Shown here piece after piece: positions 24,033 through 31,568 of a stretch of 64,000 bases of DNA. Location of the stretch: the NCBI GenBank assembly GCA_910583765.1, contig CAJTYS010000015.1, positions 1 through 64,000 of the forward strand, in the 5' to 3' direction. Under the pieces are notes generated by a model, which was not told the DNA's origin, did no database searches, and saw only the letters and a program-made list of their open reading frames with translations. Each line of letters begins with the position of its first letter. Positions within the stretch are counted from its first letter, which is position 1. Position numbers and translations under genes: made by a program. The DNA is from an uncultured Eubacteriales bacterium (lineage in GTDB: Bacteria > Bacillota > Clostridia > Peptostreptococcales > Anaerovoracaceae).

Positions 24033-24614
24033 ATGGATCCATATGAAGTATTAGGAGTAAGGCAAGGCGCTTCGGAGGCGGAAATCAAAGCAGCGTACAA
24101 AGAACTGGTGAAGAAATATCATCCGGACAAATACCAGAACAATCCATTGTCGGACCTGGCGGAGGAAAAGCTGCAGGAAGTCAATGAAGCTTATGAGATG
24201 CTGATGAAAGGCAGCGGTTCTTCCGGTTATGGCGGCGGATACAGTCAGAGCCAGAGCCGCAACGCTACGTCGGCGGATTTCAATCAGGTGCGCCGTTATA
24301 TTGATATGGGAAATCTGCAGGCTGCCGAGGATATCTTGAACAGGAGCCCCAACAGAAACGCAGAATGGATGTTCCTGTCAGGCATGCTTTCCTATCGGAA
24401 AGGGTGGTACGATGATGGCGTGAACAAGGTGCGCCAGGCAGTCAACATGGATCCTCACAATCCAGAATACAACCAAGCGCTCAATCAGATGATGAACGTA
24501 GGCAGATCCTATCAGAACACTGCTTTTGGACAAGGATACAATTCCACGCAAGACGCGTTTTGCAAGGCGCTCCAGTGTTATTGCTGCGCAGATTTCTGCT
24601 GCGACTGCATATAA
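24033..24614 (+). CDS. J-domain protein with cysteine-rich tail
   Basis: 193 residues. The N-terminal J domain (about 1-65) begins [21 protein letters not shown], with the HPD tripeptide in KYHPDKY that stimulates Hsp70 ATPase. A short Gly/Ser linker follows, then helical repeats resembling TPRs (about 85-160). The tail is cysteine-rich ([11 protein letters not shown]) and could bind metal or be acylated. It lacks the Gly/Phe and zinc domains of DnaJ, so it is a specialised co-chaperone and not DnaJ itself. The ATG directly abuts the previous stop, with AAGGAGG inside the upstream gene, indicating translational coupling. Confidence 0.85.
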   Translation: MDPYEVLGVRQGASEAEIKAAYKELVKKYHPDKYQNNPLSDLAEEKLQEVNEAYEMLMKGSGSSGYGGGYSQSQSRNATSADFNQVRRYIDMGNLQAAEDILNRSPNRNAEWMFLSGMLSYRKGWYDDGVNKVRQAVNMDPHNPEYNQALNQMMNVGRSYQNTAFGQGYNSTQDAFCKALQCYCCADFCCDCI

Positions 24615-24636
24615 TGTTACAGGGGTGATCAGGTTG

Positions 24637-24684
24637 ATGAGGATAGAAGGCGTTCGCGAAATCACGGGGGTGATCAAGCAGTGA
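24637..24684 (+). CDS. possible 15-codon leader frame coupled to the next gene
   Basis: ATG 24637 opens a frame of 15 codons (MRIEGVREITGVIKQ) whose TGA (24682-24684) overlaps the GTG start of the next gene (24681-24683). AGGGGTGATC precedes it, and a near copy GGGGGTGATC precedes the GTG. It could couple translation of the membrane protein to a leader, or be chance. No function is assigned. Confidence 0.3.
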   Translation: MRIEGVREITGVIKQ

Positions 24685-25241
24685 GACAAAGTACTTACAA
24701 ACTTGCGCTAGGCGGGATCTGCCTGGCGCTGACGGTGGTGTTCTTGTTTGGGGGCTCCATGGTCCCAGGCGTGGAAATGACACTCTATGCCATCAGTTCT
24801 TTGTTCATTGCCGTTATGATCATGGAAACAGGCGTGAAGGGTGGCATCGCGCTTTATGCCGCGGCAGTGCTGCTGGGTTTTTTGATCGTGCCAAGCAAGC
24901 TGGGAGTCTTGCCTTATGCGTGTTTCTTTGGGCCCTATGGAGTAGTGAAGTTCTATATCGAAAAAATCAAAAATCCTGTGGGCCAGGTGATTTTGAAGGT
25001 GGTGTTCTTTGGCGCCGCAGTGACAGTGGCGCTCATGGCTTTCCAAGGGATGCTCTTAGGAAACATGGACATTCCCGATTTTCCTGTCGCGATCTTGATC
25101 ATTGCCGGAATCCTGTTCCTATTGTTGTATGACGTGATCTACACGCTGCTGATCCGGCTTTATGGAGAGCGATTCAAACAGAGGAAGAAGGCACAAAACG
25201 TGCGATTCCATTTGTCAAAAGATGAGGAAGAAAAGCAGTAG
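24681..25241 (+). CDS. small integral membrane protein, unknown function
   Basis: 186 residues with about five or six hydrophobic segments from residue 7 onward (LALGGICLALTVVFLFGG, GIALYAAAVLLGFLIV, VILKVVFFGAAVTVAL, VAILIIAGILFLLLYDVIYTLL). A basic/acidic cytoplasmic tail ends in DEEEKQ. The layout resembles small energy-coupling or YybS/DUF-type membrane proteins, but I cannot name a family with confidence. The start is GTG 24681, since no in-frame ATG precedes the first helix. It follows the J-domain gene by 66 bp and is probably cotranscribed. A strong terminator follows. Confidence 0.75.
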   Translation: MRQSTYKLALGGICLALTVVFLFGGSMVPGVEMTLYAISSLFIAVMIMETGVKGGIALYAAAVLLGFLIVPSKLGVLPYACFFGPYGVVKFYIEKIKNPVGQVILKVVFFGAAVTVALMAFQGMLLGNMDIPDFPVAILIIAGILFLLLYDVIYTLLIRLYGERFKQRKKAQNVRFHLSKDEEEKQ

Positions 25242-25297
25242 GCCCAAAGGGGATCAAGAATCGCGAAACATAGGAAACCAATGGGTGGACAAATAAA

Positions 25298-25343
25298 GAA
25301 GCCGCACAAGTGAAACACAAAAAACACTTGTGCGGCTTCTTTT
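25298..25343. terminator. strong bidirectional terminator
   Basis: A perfect 15-bp stem, GAAGCCGCACAAGTG (25298-25312) and CACTTGTGCGGCTTC (25325-25339), is followed by TTTT on the plus strand and TTTATTT on the minus strand. It serves the upstream plus-strand cluster and the convergent hydantoinase gene. Confidence 0.9.
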
Positions 25344-25472
25344 GCTGCTAGGATTTTTTCGCAGCCATTGTTATGTAGGAAATATCATTGCGATAATTCC
25401 AAAAGATCAACAAAGCCTGCCGTTGAAAGGGAACCGACAACCCCGACTTTGTTTCTTTGCGTTAGATTTTGT

Positions 25473-26894
25473 TTACAGTTCCGGTGTCTTCAGTTTGATC
25501 TGCTTGCATTTGAGGAATTTGCCATCGCCTCTCTTGCCCAGGAATTCACCGTCTTTGTAAACCAGATTCCCTCTGCTGTAAGTCGCGACTGGATAACCCT
25601 TCAGTTTTGCGCCTTCCCAAACCGTGTGGTCCGTGTCACCGTGCATGGCGTCATTTGTAATGGTGAAGGCTTTCTTTGGATCGTATAAAACGATATCCGC
25701 GTCCAGGCCTACCTGCAGCGCGCCTTTCAGATGATCCAGCCCAAAGAGCTTCGCGGGATTGGTAGCGCACAGCTCAACTGCTTTGTTGAAGGAGATCCTG
25801 CCCTTGTTGGCTTCGGAGAGGATGTAAGGATACATGTTTTCGATACCAGCGCAGCCATTTGGAATGGTGGTGAAGTTTCCGGCAGAGCCGTCCTTCTGGG
25901 TGATTCCCCAGTCTTTTTCCGCTCTGGTGAACGGGCAGTGGTCTGTGGCAATGGTTGCGATATCGCCTCTCTTAATGCCTTCCCACAGCGCGTCCTGGGA
26001 TTCCTTGCCCTTCATTGGAGGGGAGCATACGAAATCCCGTGCCCGCAGGCCTTGTTCTGGAATGCCGTCTTTGTAAACCTTGCTGGTAAAGTAGAGATAT
26101 TGCGGGCAAGTTTCCGCAAAGATTGGATAGCCCTGATCTCGTGCTTCTGTGACCGCGTCCATGCCCTGTTTGTTGCCTAGATGAACGATATACAGGGATG
26201 TTCCTGCCATTTTTGCCAGATTAATAGCTCTCACGTCAGCTTCGCCTTCCACAGCTTCGTTCTTGGCCATGTAATGCCACCAAGCATCTGTCTTTCCTTC
26301 TGCCAGATACTGATCGATGAGCACGTTGTTGACTTCTCTGTTTTCTGCGTGCACGCCTACCAGAGCGCCGATTTCTTTGGCTTTTTTCAGTGTCTTGAAG
26401 AACTGCCCGTCATCAACGCCGAAATCATAAACCATGAACACCTTGAAAGAAGTGACACCGTAATCCGCAGCGTCTTTCATGGACTCCAGCATTTCATCGG
26501 TAGTCACATCACCCACGCCAATGTGGAAGGAATAATCCACTGCTGCGTCCGGCGCGGCAAGCGCGTCTCTTCTCTTGATTGCGTCCAGCATCGGTTCGCC
26601 CTGTCCCTGGAGCACAAAGTCAAATACAGTAGTGGTTCCGCCGCAGGCAGCGGACCTAGTTCCAGCATAATAATCATCTGTGGAAATAGTGCCGCCAAAA
26701 GGCATTGCCAAATGGGTATGTCCATCGATAGCGCCTGGAAGGACCAGTTTGCCCTTTGCATCTACGACTTCTGTGTTATGTTCCGGTTTCAACCCAGCGC
26801 CAATGGCTGTGATTTTTCCGCCTTTTACAGCCACGTCAGCTTTAAAGCTGGCCTGTGCGGTTACAACTGTGCCGCCTTTAATTAACAAATCCAT
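25473..26894 (-). CDS. hydA: dihydropyrimidinase / D-hydantoinase
   Basis: A 473-residue cyclic amidohydrolase that hydrolyses dihydropyrimidines or 5-substituted hydantoins to N-carbamoyl amino acids. The binuclear metal site is visible: His59 and His61 in IDGHTHLAMPF, the lysine to be carboxylated (Lys151 in SFKVFMVYD), a His in GVHAENRE (about 180), a His in IVHLGN (about 238) and the Asp in ATDHCPF. The length is typical. The NCS1 permease gene lies upstream on the same strand and probably supplies the substrate. AAGGAGG lies 9 nt before the ATG. No carbamoylase gene is adjacent, so the later pathway step is encoded elsewhere or absent. Confidence 0.93.
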   Translation of the reverse strand: MDLLIKGGTVVTAQASFKADVAVKGGKITAIGAGLKPEHNTEVVDAKGKLVLPGAIDGHTHLAMPFGGTISTDDYYAGTRSAACGGTTTVFDFVLQGQGEPMLDAIKRRDALAAPDAAVDYSFHIGVGDVTTDEMLESMKDAADYGVTSFKVFMVYDFGVDDGQFFKTLKKAKEIGALVGVHAENREVNNVLIDQYLAEGKTDAWWHYMAKNEAVEGEADVRAINLAKMAGTSLYIVHLGNKQGMDAVTEARDQGYPIFAETCPQYLYFTSKVYKDGIPEQGLRARDFVCSPPMKGKESQDALWEGIKRGDIATIATDHCPFTRAEKDWGITQKDGSAGNFTTIPNGCAGIENMYPYILSEANKGRISFNKAVELCATNPAKLFGLDHLKGALQVGLDADIVLYDPKKAFTITNDAMHGDTDHTVWEGAKLKGYPVATYSRGNLVYKDGEFLGKRGDGKFLKCKQIKLKTPEL

Positions 26895-27001
26895 AGTAAC
26901 AACCTCCTTTTATTATGTAAGAAATATCGTTAGTGACATTTCTGAGATATCGATCAAGTCTGCTGCTGAAAGAAAGCCAGCGAGGGTCTTTTGATATAAG
27001 G

Positions 27002-27041
27002 GTAGAAGCCTTTGGGTCTCAAAGGCTCCTACGATTTTTTT
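27002..27041 (+). terminator. plus-strand terminator between the hydantoinase and permease genes
   Basis: GTAG-A-AGCCTTTG (27002-27014) pairs with CAAAGGCT-C-CTAC (27020-27032) around one mismatch, and the hairpin is followed by TTTTTTT at 27035-27041. It points against both flanking genes, which are on the minus strand. On the minus strand there is no T-run. Confidence 0.55.
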
Positions 27042-27082
27042 CGTCATTCGTCATTATGTGGAATGATCGATCCATTTTGTCT

Positions 27083-28663
27083 TTATTCCGCTTTTTCAAT
27101 TGCCTGGAACTCTTCTGGAGTCAGCTTGGAGTCTTTCGCCATGCCTGTGTTCATCAGGATCACGTAGAGAACGAAGCCGATTACGAAGGACCAGATGTAG
27201 TTGATCGCGTTGATATAAGTGATGAACGTGCCAAATGCTCCGCCAATGCCAAAGTAGGACAGCAGCGGCAGGATAAAGGCCACGATCCAGGCGATGATAG
27301 CTGCCTGGTTGAAGCCGCCGGAGTACCAGTATCTTCCGTTCGCGCCTTTGAACAGAGCTGCGATCTCGATCTGCTTTTTCTTGCATACGAAGTAGTCTGC
27401 GATAAAGATAGCCGCGATCGGTGAAAGGATGGTGCCGTAGGCGTTCATCCATGTGAAGTACGCGCCACCGGAACCGTAGATCCACCATGCCTGCAGGATG
27501 AAGAAGGCGATGCACATGGTGATGATAACACCCTTCTTGTAACTGATCTTGGTCGGATTGATGTTAGAGAATCCATTGGCCGGTGCCACTACGTTGGCTG
27601 CCACGCAAGTGGTGACTGTCGCGGCGACAACGCCCAGAGCAGCGATCAGTTTAATAAGTATGTTGTCAATGTGATAGAACACAGCGGTCGGGTCAAACAT
27701 GGCCACGCCGTCTACCAATTCCGTAGCTCTGGCGAAGAACGCGCCAACGAAAGCGCAGAAGGCCATTGGCAGCGGCATGCCGTAGAGCTGACCTCTGAAC
27801 TGGTCTTTTTGTGACCTGGCATACCTGGAAAAGTCAGGAATGTTCAGTGCCATGGTAGCCCAGAAAGCGATGTTGCCCATCAGACCTCCCAAGTAAACCA
27901 GCAGGAATCCGCCGTTTTGATCGATCAGTGCGTCATTGTTTCCAGAGTTGATGACATCCCCGAAGGAATAACCGGAACCGCCCGCATAAGTGGCTGCCCA
28001 GATGAGCAGCGCGATCATCACAACGATGAGCAATGGTCCGCCGATGTTCTGAATCCATTTAATCTGATCCATTCCTTTGTAAGCGACCCAGCCAATGAAC
28101 AGCATGAAGATCACATAGCCGATGAACTGGCCGAAGCCAACGGTCTGCATTCCACCCCAAGAAGGAAGGCCAACAGTCCAATTTTCATTGGCAAAGGCTG
28201 GAATGAAACAGCCGATGATAGCGGCTACCGCGCCGCCGCCTACCCAAGCCTGCACGGAAGTCCATCCGCAGGCCGTGATAGCCCTCAAGATCGCGGGGAT
28301 CTGCGCGCCTTTTCCGCCAAAGGTCAGTCTGGCAAAGAGCGGGAACGGGATCCCGTATTTTGTTCCGATCTGCGAGTTCAGCTGGATCGGAACCAGTACA
28401 ATGATATTTCCCAGCGCTACATTAATGATGGACAGCCATGGGGACACGCCCATGGTGATCAACCCAGACGCTAGGGACAAGGATGGAATACAAATCGCCA
28501 TGCCGACCCAAAGCATCGAAATGTTGTATGTAGTCCAGGTCCTTTGTGATACGGAAGTAGGAGCAAGGTCTTCATTGTAGTACTTTGACGAAGAAAGCTC
28601 TGCTCTCGCCGTATCGGTCAGTTCGTAGAGTCCGTTTCGAACTACTTGTGTGTGCGTTGACAT
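27083..28663 (-). CDS. NCS1-family nucleobase/hydantoin permease
   Basis: A 526-residue transporter of the NCS1 family (Mhp1, cytosine and allantoin permeases). About twelve membrane segments are visible. The family region after helix 1 (NVALGNIIVLVPIQLNSQIGTKYGIPFPLFARLTFG) is intact, as are helix 3 CGWTSVQAWVGGGA with the tryptophan used for stacking on the ring, and MALNIPDFSRYARSQKDQ. Uptake is by Na+ or H+ symport. Its place just upstream of a hydantoinase/dihydropyrimidinase gene suggests hydantoins, uracil or dihydropyrimidines as substrate. GGAGGTG precedes the ATG. Confidence 0.93.
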   Translation of the reverse strand: MSTHTQVVRNGLYELTDTARAELSSSKYYNEDLAPTSVSQRTWTTYNISMLWVGMAICIPSLSLASGLITMGVSPWLSIINVALGNIIVLVPIQLNSQIGTKYGIPFPLFARLTFGGKGAQIPAILRAITACGWTSVQAWVGGGAVAAIIGCFIPAFANENWTVGLPSWGGMQTVGFGQFIGYVIFMLFIGWVAYKGMDQIKWIQNIGGPLLIVVMIALLIWAATYAGGSGYSFGDVINSGNNDALIDQNGGFLLVYLGGLMGNIAFWATMALNIPDFSRYARSQKDQFRGQLYGMPLPMAFCAFVGAFFARATELVDGVAMFDPTAVFYHIDNILIKLIAALGVVAATVTTCVAANVVAPANGFSNINPTKISYKKGVIITMCIAFFILQAWWIYGSGGAYFTWMNAYGTILSPIAAIFIADYFVCKKKQIEIAALFKGANGRYWYSGGFNQAAIIAWIVAFILPLLSYFGIGGAFGTFITYINAINYIWSFVIGFVLYVILMNTGMAKDSKLTPEEFQAIEKAE

Positions 28664-28713
28664 TTTTACACCTCCATTTGTAAAGTCTATGAGTTTTGAT
28701 TATTACAATGCCT

Positions 28714-28741
28714 ATTATACAATAAATTGTCAGAAATGTAA
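28714..28741 (-). promoter_or_regulatory. promoter of the NCS1-hydantoinase unit
   Basis: Read on the minus strand, -35 TTACAT (28736-28741) and a perfect -10 TATAAT (28714-28719) are 16 bp apart. The start codon at 28663 would be about 45 nt downstream of the transcription start. Confidence 0.6.
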
Positions 28742-28798
28742 CTAGTTTTTTTTGATATTTTTTGAAAAATCAAAATTACCTATTAATATGTCTTTCAG

Positions 28799-28827
28799 TT
28801 GTAAAGCGTGCGCGTTCCGTGTATAAT
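28799..28827 (+). promoter_or_regulatory. promoter upstream of nth
   Basis: -35 TTGTAA (28799-28804) and -10 TATAAT (28822-28827) have the ideal 17-bp spacing. The predicted start near 28834 leaves an unusually long leader of about 170 nt before nth. Confidence 0.65.
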
Positions 28828-28833
28828 TGTACG

Positions 28834-29005
28834 CAAAGTGTTTTCACAAGAGTGAGCAAAGGCTTGGCGGGCTGCCAGACGCTGGGGCGGACAGGCTCTG
28901 AACTGTTAGCTTCGGGTGCTAAGCGCAGATCTTAACTGTGGTGCCGCAGATTCTAACCGGTCAGGCCGCATGAATCATAGAAGCGTTTATAGTAGGAGGT
29001 GTGGT
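28834..29005 (+). other. structured leader candidate upstream of nth
   Basis: The leader is GC-rich compared with the AT-rich DNA just before it and contains several short hairpins: GTG-TTTT-CAC near 28838, TGGC-GGGCT-GCCA near 28866, TTAGC-TTCGGGT-GCTAA near 28908, and CTGTGGTGCCGCAG near 28936. I find no match to SRP, tmRNA, 6S or a riboswitch that I know. It may be a small RNA or a leader controlling nth. No gene other than nth is convincing here. Confidence 0.35.
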
Positions 29006-29641
29006 ATGAGTTTTCGTGAATCCCAGGTCAATGAAATCCTAGACAAGTTGGAATTGCAGTATCCTGACGCGGATTGCGCATTGGACCACGGCAGCGTCTT
29101 TCAGCTATTGGTAGCAGTGGTGTTGTCTGCCCAGACAACGGATAAAAGCGTCAATGTGGTCACAAAGGATCTTTTTGCGGCCTATCCTGACGCGGCTTCT
29201 CTGGCCCAGGCCCGCCAGGAAGACATAGAGCCTATGATCCGGCGAATCGGGATGTACAAGACAAAATCAAAAAACATTTTGGCTTTGGCAAAGCAGCTGG
29301 TAGAACAATATGATGGCCAGGTACCGGAGGATTACGATGCCCTGATCCAGCTGCCCGGCGTAGGAAGAAAGACGGCGAACGTAGTGCTGGCAGTGGGTTT
29401 CGGGCACCAGAGGATTGCGGTGGATACCCATGTGTTCCGAGTTTCCAACAGGATCGGGCTGGTGGCGGAAAAGGATGTTTTAAAAACAGAACTGGCGCTG
29501 ATGAAGACTTTGCCCGAAGAACGCTGGTCTCGCTCTCATCATAGCTTGATTTTCCTTGGCAGATATTGCTGCCACGCCAGAAAGCCGGATTGTGAGAATT
29601 GTGTAATCGGTTACATATGTGAGAAGAATGGCGTGGAGTGA
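29006..29641 (+). CDS. nth: endonuclease III
   Basis: A 211-residue DNA glycosylase/AP lyase for oxidised pyrimidines. The helix-hairpin-helix LPGVGRKTANVVL has the catalytic Lys122, and Asp140 lies in VDTHVFR. The [4Fe-4S] cluster ligands C189-x6-C196-x2-C199-x5-C205 are complete. The length matches the family. The start at 29006 is chosen for AGGAGG five nt upstream; longer in-frame starts would begin inside the leader. It is a lone gene between a divergent permease and the nuclease region. Confidence 0.95.
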   Translation: MSFRESQVNEILDKLELQYPDADCALDHGSVFQLLVAVVLSAQTTDKSVNVVTKDLFAAYPDAASLAQARQEDIEPMIRRIGMYKTKSKNILALAKQLVEQYDGQVPEDYDALIQLPGVGRKTANVVLAVGFGHQRIAVDTHVFRVSNRIGLVAEKDVLKTELALMKTLPEERWSRSHHSLIFLGRYCCHARKPDCENCVIGYICEKNGVE

Positions 29642-29684
29642 AGATTGGAATGAGGCATGGAGGGTGATATAGGCCTTGGCTATT

Positions 29685-29730
29685 GATTTTACCACCAAAA
29701 AGTGATTTCTGTTTATTTGGTGGTAAAATC
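29685..29730. repeat. dispersed palindrome copy C
   Basis: The longest copy, with perfect 15-nt arms GATTTTACCACCAAA (29685-29699) and its complement (29716-29730). The spacer between the octamers is 16 nt. It lies 43 bp after the nth stop. Confidence 0.85.
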
Positions 29731-29831
29731 TCGTTATTTTCTCATTAAAAATGTTGTCAGAACAACAAATAAGAGCGGAAAACTAAAGCGAATGTTCAAA
29801 TTTAGATATTTCGTATACTAAGAAACAGATT

Positions 29832-29873
29832 TGTTACCACCAAAAAAAGAAAATAGGCTATTTGGTGGTAACA
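29832..29873. repeat. dispersed palindrome copy D
   Basis: Perfect 13-nt arms TGTTACCACCAAA (29832-29844) and complement (29861-29873), spacer 16 nt. The outermost bases differ from copy C on both arms in a matched way (TGTTA/TAACA versus TTTTA/TAAAA), which preserves pairing. Confidence 0.85.
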
Positions 29874-30019
29874 GGTATGGATGCGCTTGATATGTGAACT
29901 GGTATAAAGATACAATGAAGGGTAGTAAAGGATAGCCACAGGAGTTGATGTTTTTTAAGGCATTCAATGATCCAAAGTGAAATTAAATTAAGAGATGCCG
30001 CAGTTGATCAATTGAGTGT

Positions 30020-30814
30020 TTAAAATAGCCGAGCAGTGATCGTGTTCAGGATTTCTTTAGATGTTAAAGGTTGACTTTTAGTTTCCATCGTAATGATAAG
30101 GTTTTGATTGATATTAATTCCAGCTTTCTGATAATCCATTAACTTTGATGCGTTTTTAACTACATAATCAGGATTGTCCATCTGGCCGAGGTGCTCCCAG
30201 TACATGGTTTCATGATCTCGAGGGAGCAGGATGATAAAATCAGGTGAATAAGTTTTCTGGTTGGCAGTGATAAGCGGTTCATATCGGAAGAAAATTTGAA
30301 AATGGGTCAATAAATCCGCAATCATTGCTTCAGACTTTGATCGCACAAAAATTCCGCAGAGTGTCTCGTGAATCAGCTCATTAGAATAAGAAGTATTCTT
30401 CGGATAGGAGTCATTTGCCCATGTTTTCAGATCGGATTCTTGAGATGTCCATATGCCAGAGCCTTTTGGAATCCCCTGGTACGCAACTGGGAGTTTCTCA
30501 ATGATTTCATTTGGATCATAAGGCTGAAAGTTTTTTAAGGCATGAGATAAAGCGGAAATATTTTTTTCTAATACAGGCAGACTATGGCGTAAAAAACGCT
30601 GGCGAAAAAGCTTTTGGATCATAGTCGCGCCAAAGAGCGAGCGGGGATTCAGGTAAGTGTAAGACTTCTTTTTCGAGTTCCAGACAGTATGGTAGTAGTA
30701 TGTGCTTTCTTTATGTGTTTTTGCGCACAAACTCCCCTTAGGCAAATTTTCTAATTCTTTCTTGAAGCCTTTTTGTAGATGGCGCAATTGTTGTAATGCA
30801 TTCTGCATGTGCAT
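30020..30814 (-). CDS. PD-(D/E)XK-like nuclease-fold protein, unknown function
   Basis: 264 residues. The C-terminal half has the signs of a restriction-endonuclease fold: a helix with Glu162 (RSKSEAMIADLL), a strand with YEP near 180, Pro191-Asp192 in YSPDFIILLP, and Glu207 followed by His-Leu-Gly (MYWEHLG), so the usual last lysine is replaced. The N-terminal half is helical and basic and may bind nucleic acid. No helicase, methylase or integrase domain is present. The start is uncertain: no clear Shine-Dalgarno site precedes either in-frame ATG. The gene is unusually AT-rich beside its neighbours and is bracketed by palindromes at 29685, 29832 and 30931, which suggests acquisition or a mobile cassette. 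Confidence 0.6.
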   Translation of the reverse strand: MHMQNALQQLRHLQKGFKKELENLPKGSLCAKTHKESTYYYHTVWNSKKKSYTYLNPRSLFGATMIQKLFRQRFLRHSLPVLEKNISALSHALKNFQPYDPNEIIEKLPVAYQGIPKGSGIWTSQESDLKTWANDSYPKNTSYSNELIHETLCGIFVRSKSEAMIADLLTHFQIFFRYEPLITANQKTYSPDFIILLPRDHETMYWEHLGQMDNPDYVVKNASKLMDYQKAGININQNLIITMETKSQPLTSKEILNTITARLF

Positions 30815-30930
30815 GTATCATTGATTCATGATAAATTATCCTCTAAATTGAATTTATTACATATATTGTAACATGCAAAAGCGGAATTGTAAAGTGTTTA
30901 CAAGGAAATAAATGGGAGAGTTTTGTGGCG

Positions 30931-30974
30931 GTTTTACCACCAAATTAAAAAAAGGCTGGATTTGGTGGTAAAAC
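30931..30974. repeat. dispersed palindrome copy E
   Basis: Perfect 14-nt arms GTTTTACCACCAAA (30931-30944) and complement (30961-30974), spacer 16 nt. The right arm overlaps a different hairpin, the terminator at 30947-30987, so only one of the two structures can form at a time. Confidence 0.85.
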
Positions 30975-30987
30975 TCCAAATCCAGCC
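30947..30987 (-). terminator. intrinsic terminator for the SEC-C/hom unit
   Basis: Read on the minus strand, GGCTGGATTTGG (30976-30987) pairs perfectly with CCAAATCCAGCC (30954-30965) across a 10-nt loop, followed directly by TTTTTTT (30947-30953). It is 83 bp after the stop of the SEC-C gene. It shares bases with palindrome copy E. Confidence 0.88.
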
Positions 30988-31069
30988 ATAGAAATTCTGG
31001 GTTGCGGAATCAAATGATTCCAACAAAGCCCAATATGCGGCAGAAAACCTAGCAGGTTCAGTCACCCAC

Positions 31070-31564
31070 CTATCTGCCGCAGCACTTCTTGTACTTCTTG
31101 CCGCTTCCGCACGGACACGGATCATTGCGCCCGATCTTTTCGCCTTTGACAACAGTCTTTGATTTTTTATAAGCCTTTGTGATCTCCTGTCTTTTCTCAT
31201 CGCTCAGCAGAGTTTCCCACTGGGGCAGCCCGTAAAGATAATCCGCCTCTGCCGCCAGCATGTTGAAATACAGCTTTTCCAGATCAATGTCCAGTTCCAC
31301 CTGAGAAGATTCATCGAAACTTTCAAAATCCAAGGCCTTGCGCAGGCTGGAATTGACTCCGTCCAGAAATCCCATGTAGATCACAGGGCGGACTTCATAA
31401 CCAGCGGCCAACTCGCCCAGAGTCCCTGAAACCACCTGGCCGGGCTTGTCCAGCAAGTCGCTGTAAATCTTAGTTTCCGCTTCGCTGTATTCGATCCAAA
31501 ATTCCTCAAACGTCGCATCCGTCTGATTTTCGATCAAGTTGCGCCATTGTTCAAATAATGTCAT
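31070..31564 (-). CDS. SEC-C zinc-motif protein
   Basis: 164 residues. The C-terminus is a SEC-C motif ([18 protein letters not shown]) that binds zinc and is found in SecA and many small proteins. The N-terminal 130 residues are helical ([33 protein letters not shown]) and resemble other small SEC-C proteins of Firmicutes without known function. GGGAGG lies 10 nt before ATG 31564; a 14-codon longer start would overlap hom. It follows hom by 4 bp and is very probably cotranscribed, though no functional tie to homoserine synthesis is known. Confidence 0.85.
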   Translation of the reverse strand: MTLFEQWRNLIENQTDATFEEFWIEYSEAETKIYSDLLDKPGQVVSGTLGELAAGYEVRPVIYMGFLDGVNSSLRKALDFESFDESSQVELDIDLEKLYFNMLAAEADYLYGLPQWETLLSDEKRQEITKAYKKSKTVVKGEKIGRNDPCPCGSGKKYKKCCGR

Positions 31565-31568
31565 TTTC

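Larger units (their letters stand above)
29642..30019. other. 378-bp intergenic stretch with two palindromes
   Basis: No gene is supported. It holds two dispersed palindromes (29685-29730 and 29832-29873), 147 bp apart start to start, in AT-rich DNA between the convergent nth and nuclease genes. The pair at 7283 and 7447 has a similar distance of 164 bp. No clear terminator with a T-run was found for either gene. Confidence 0.55.

Noticed and set aside
28834..29005. SRP RNA, tmRNA or 6S RNA before nth
   Set aside because: The conserved SRP loop, the tmRNA ends and an obvious 6S central bubble were not found by eye; kept only as an unnamed leader candidate.
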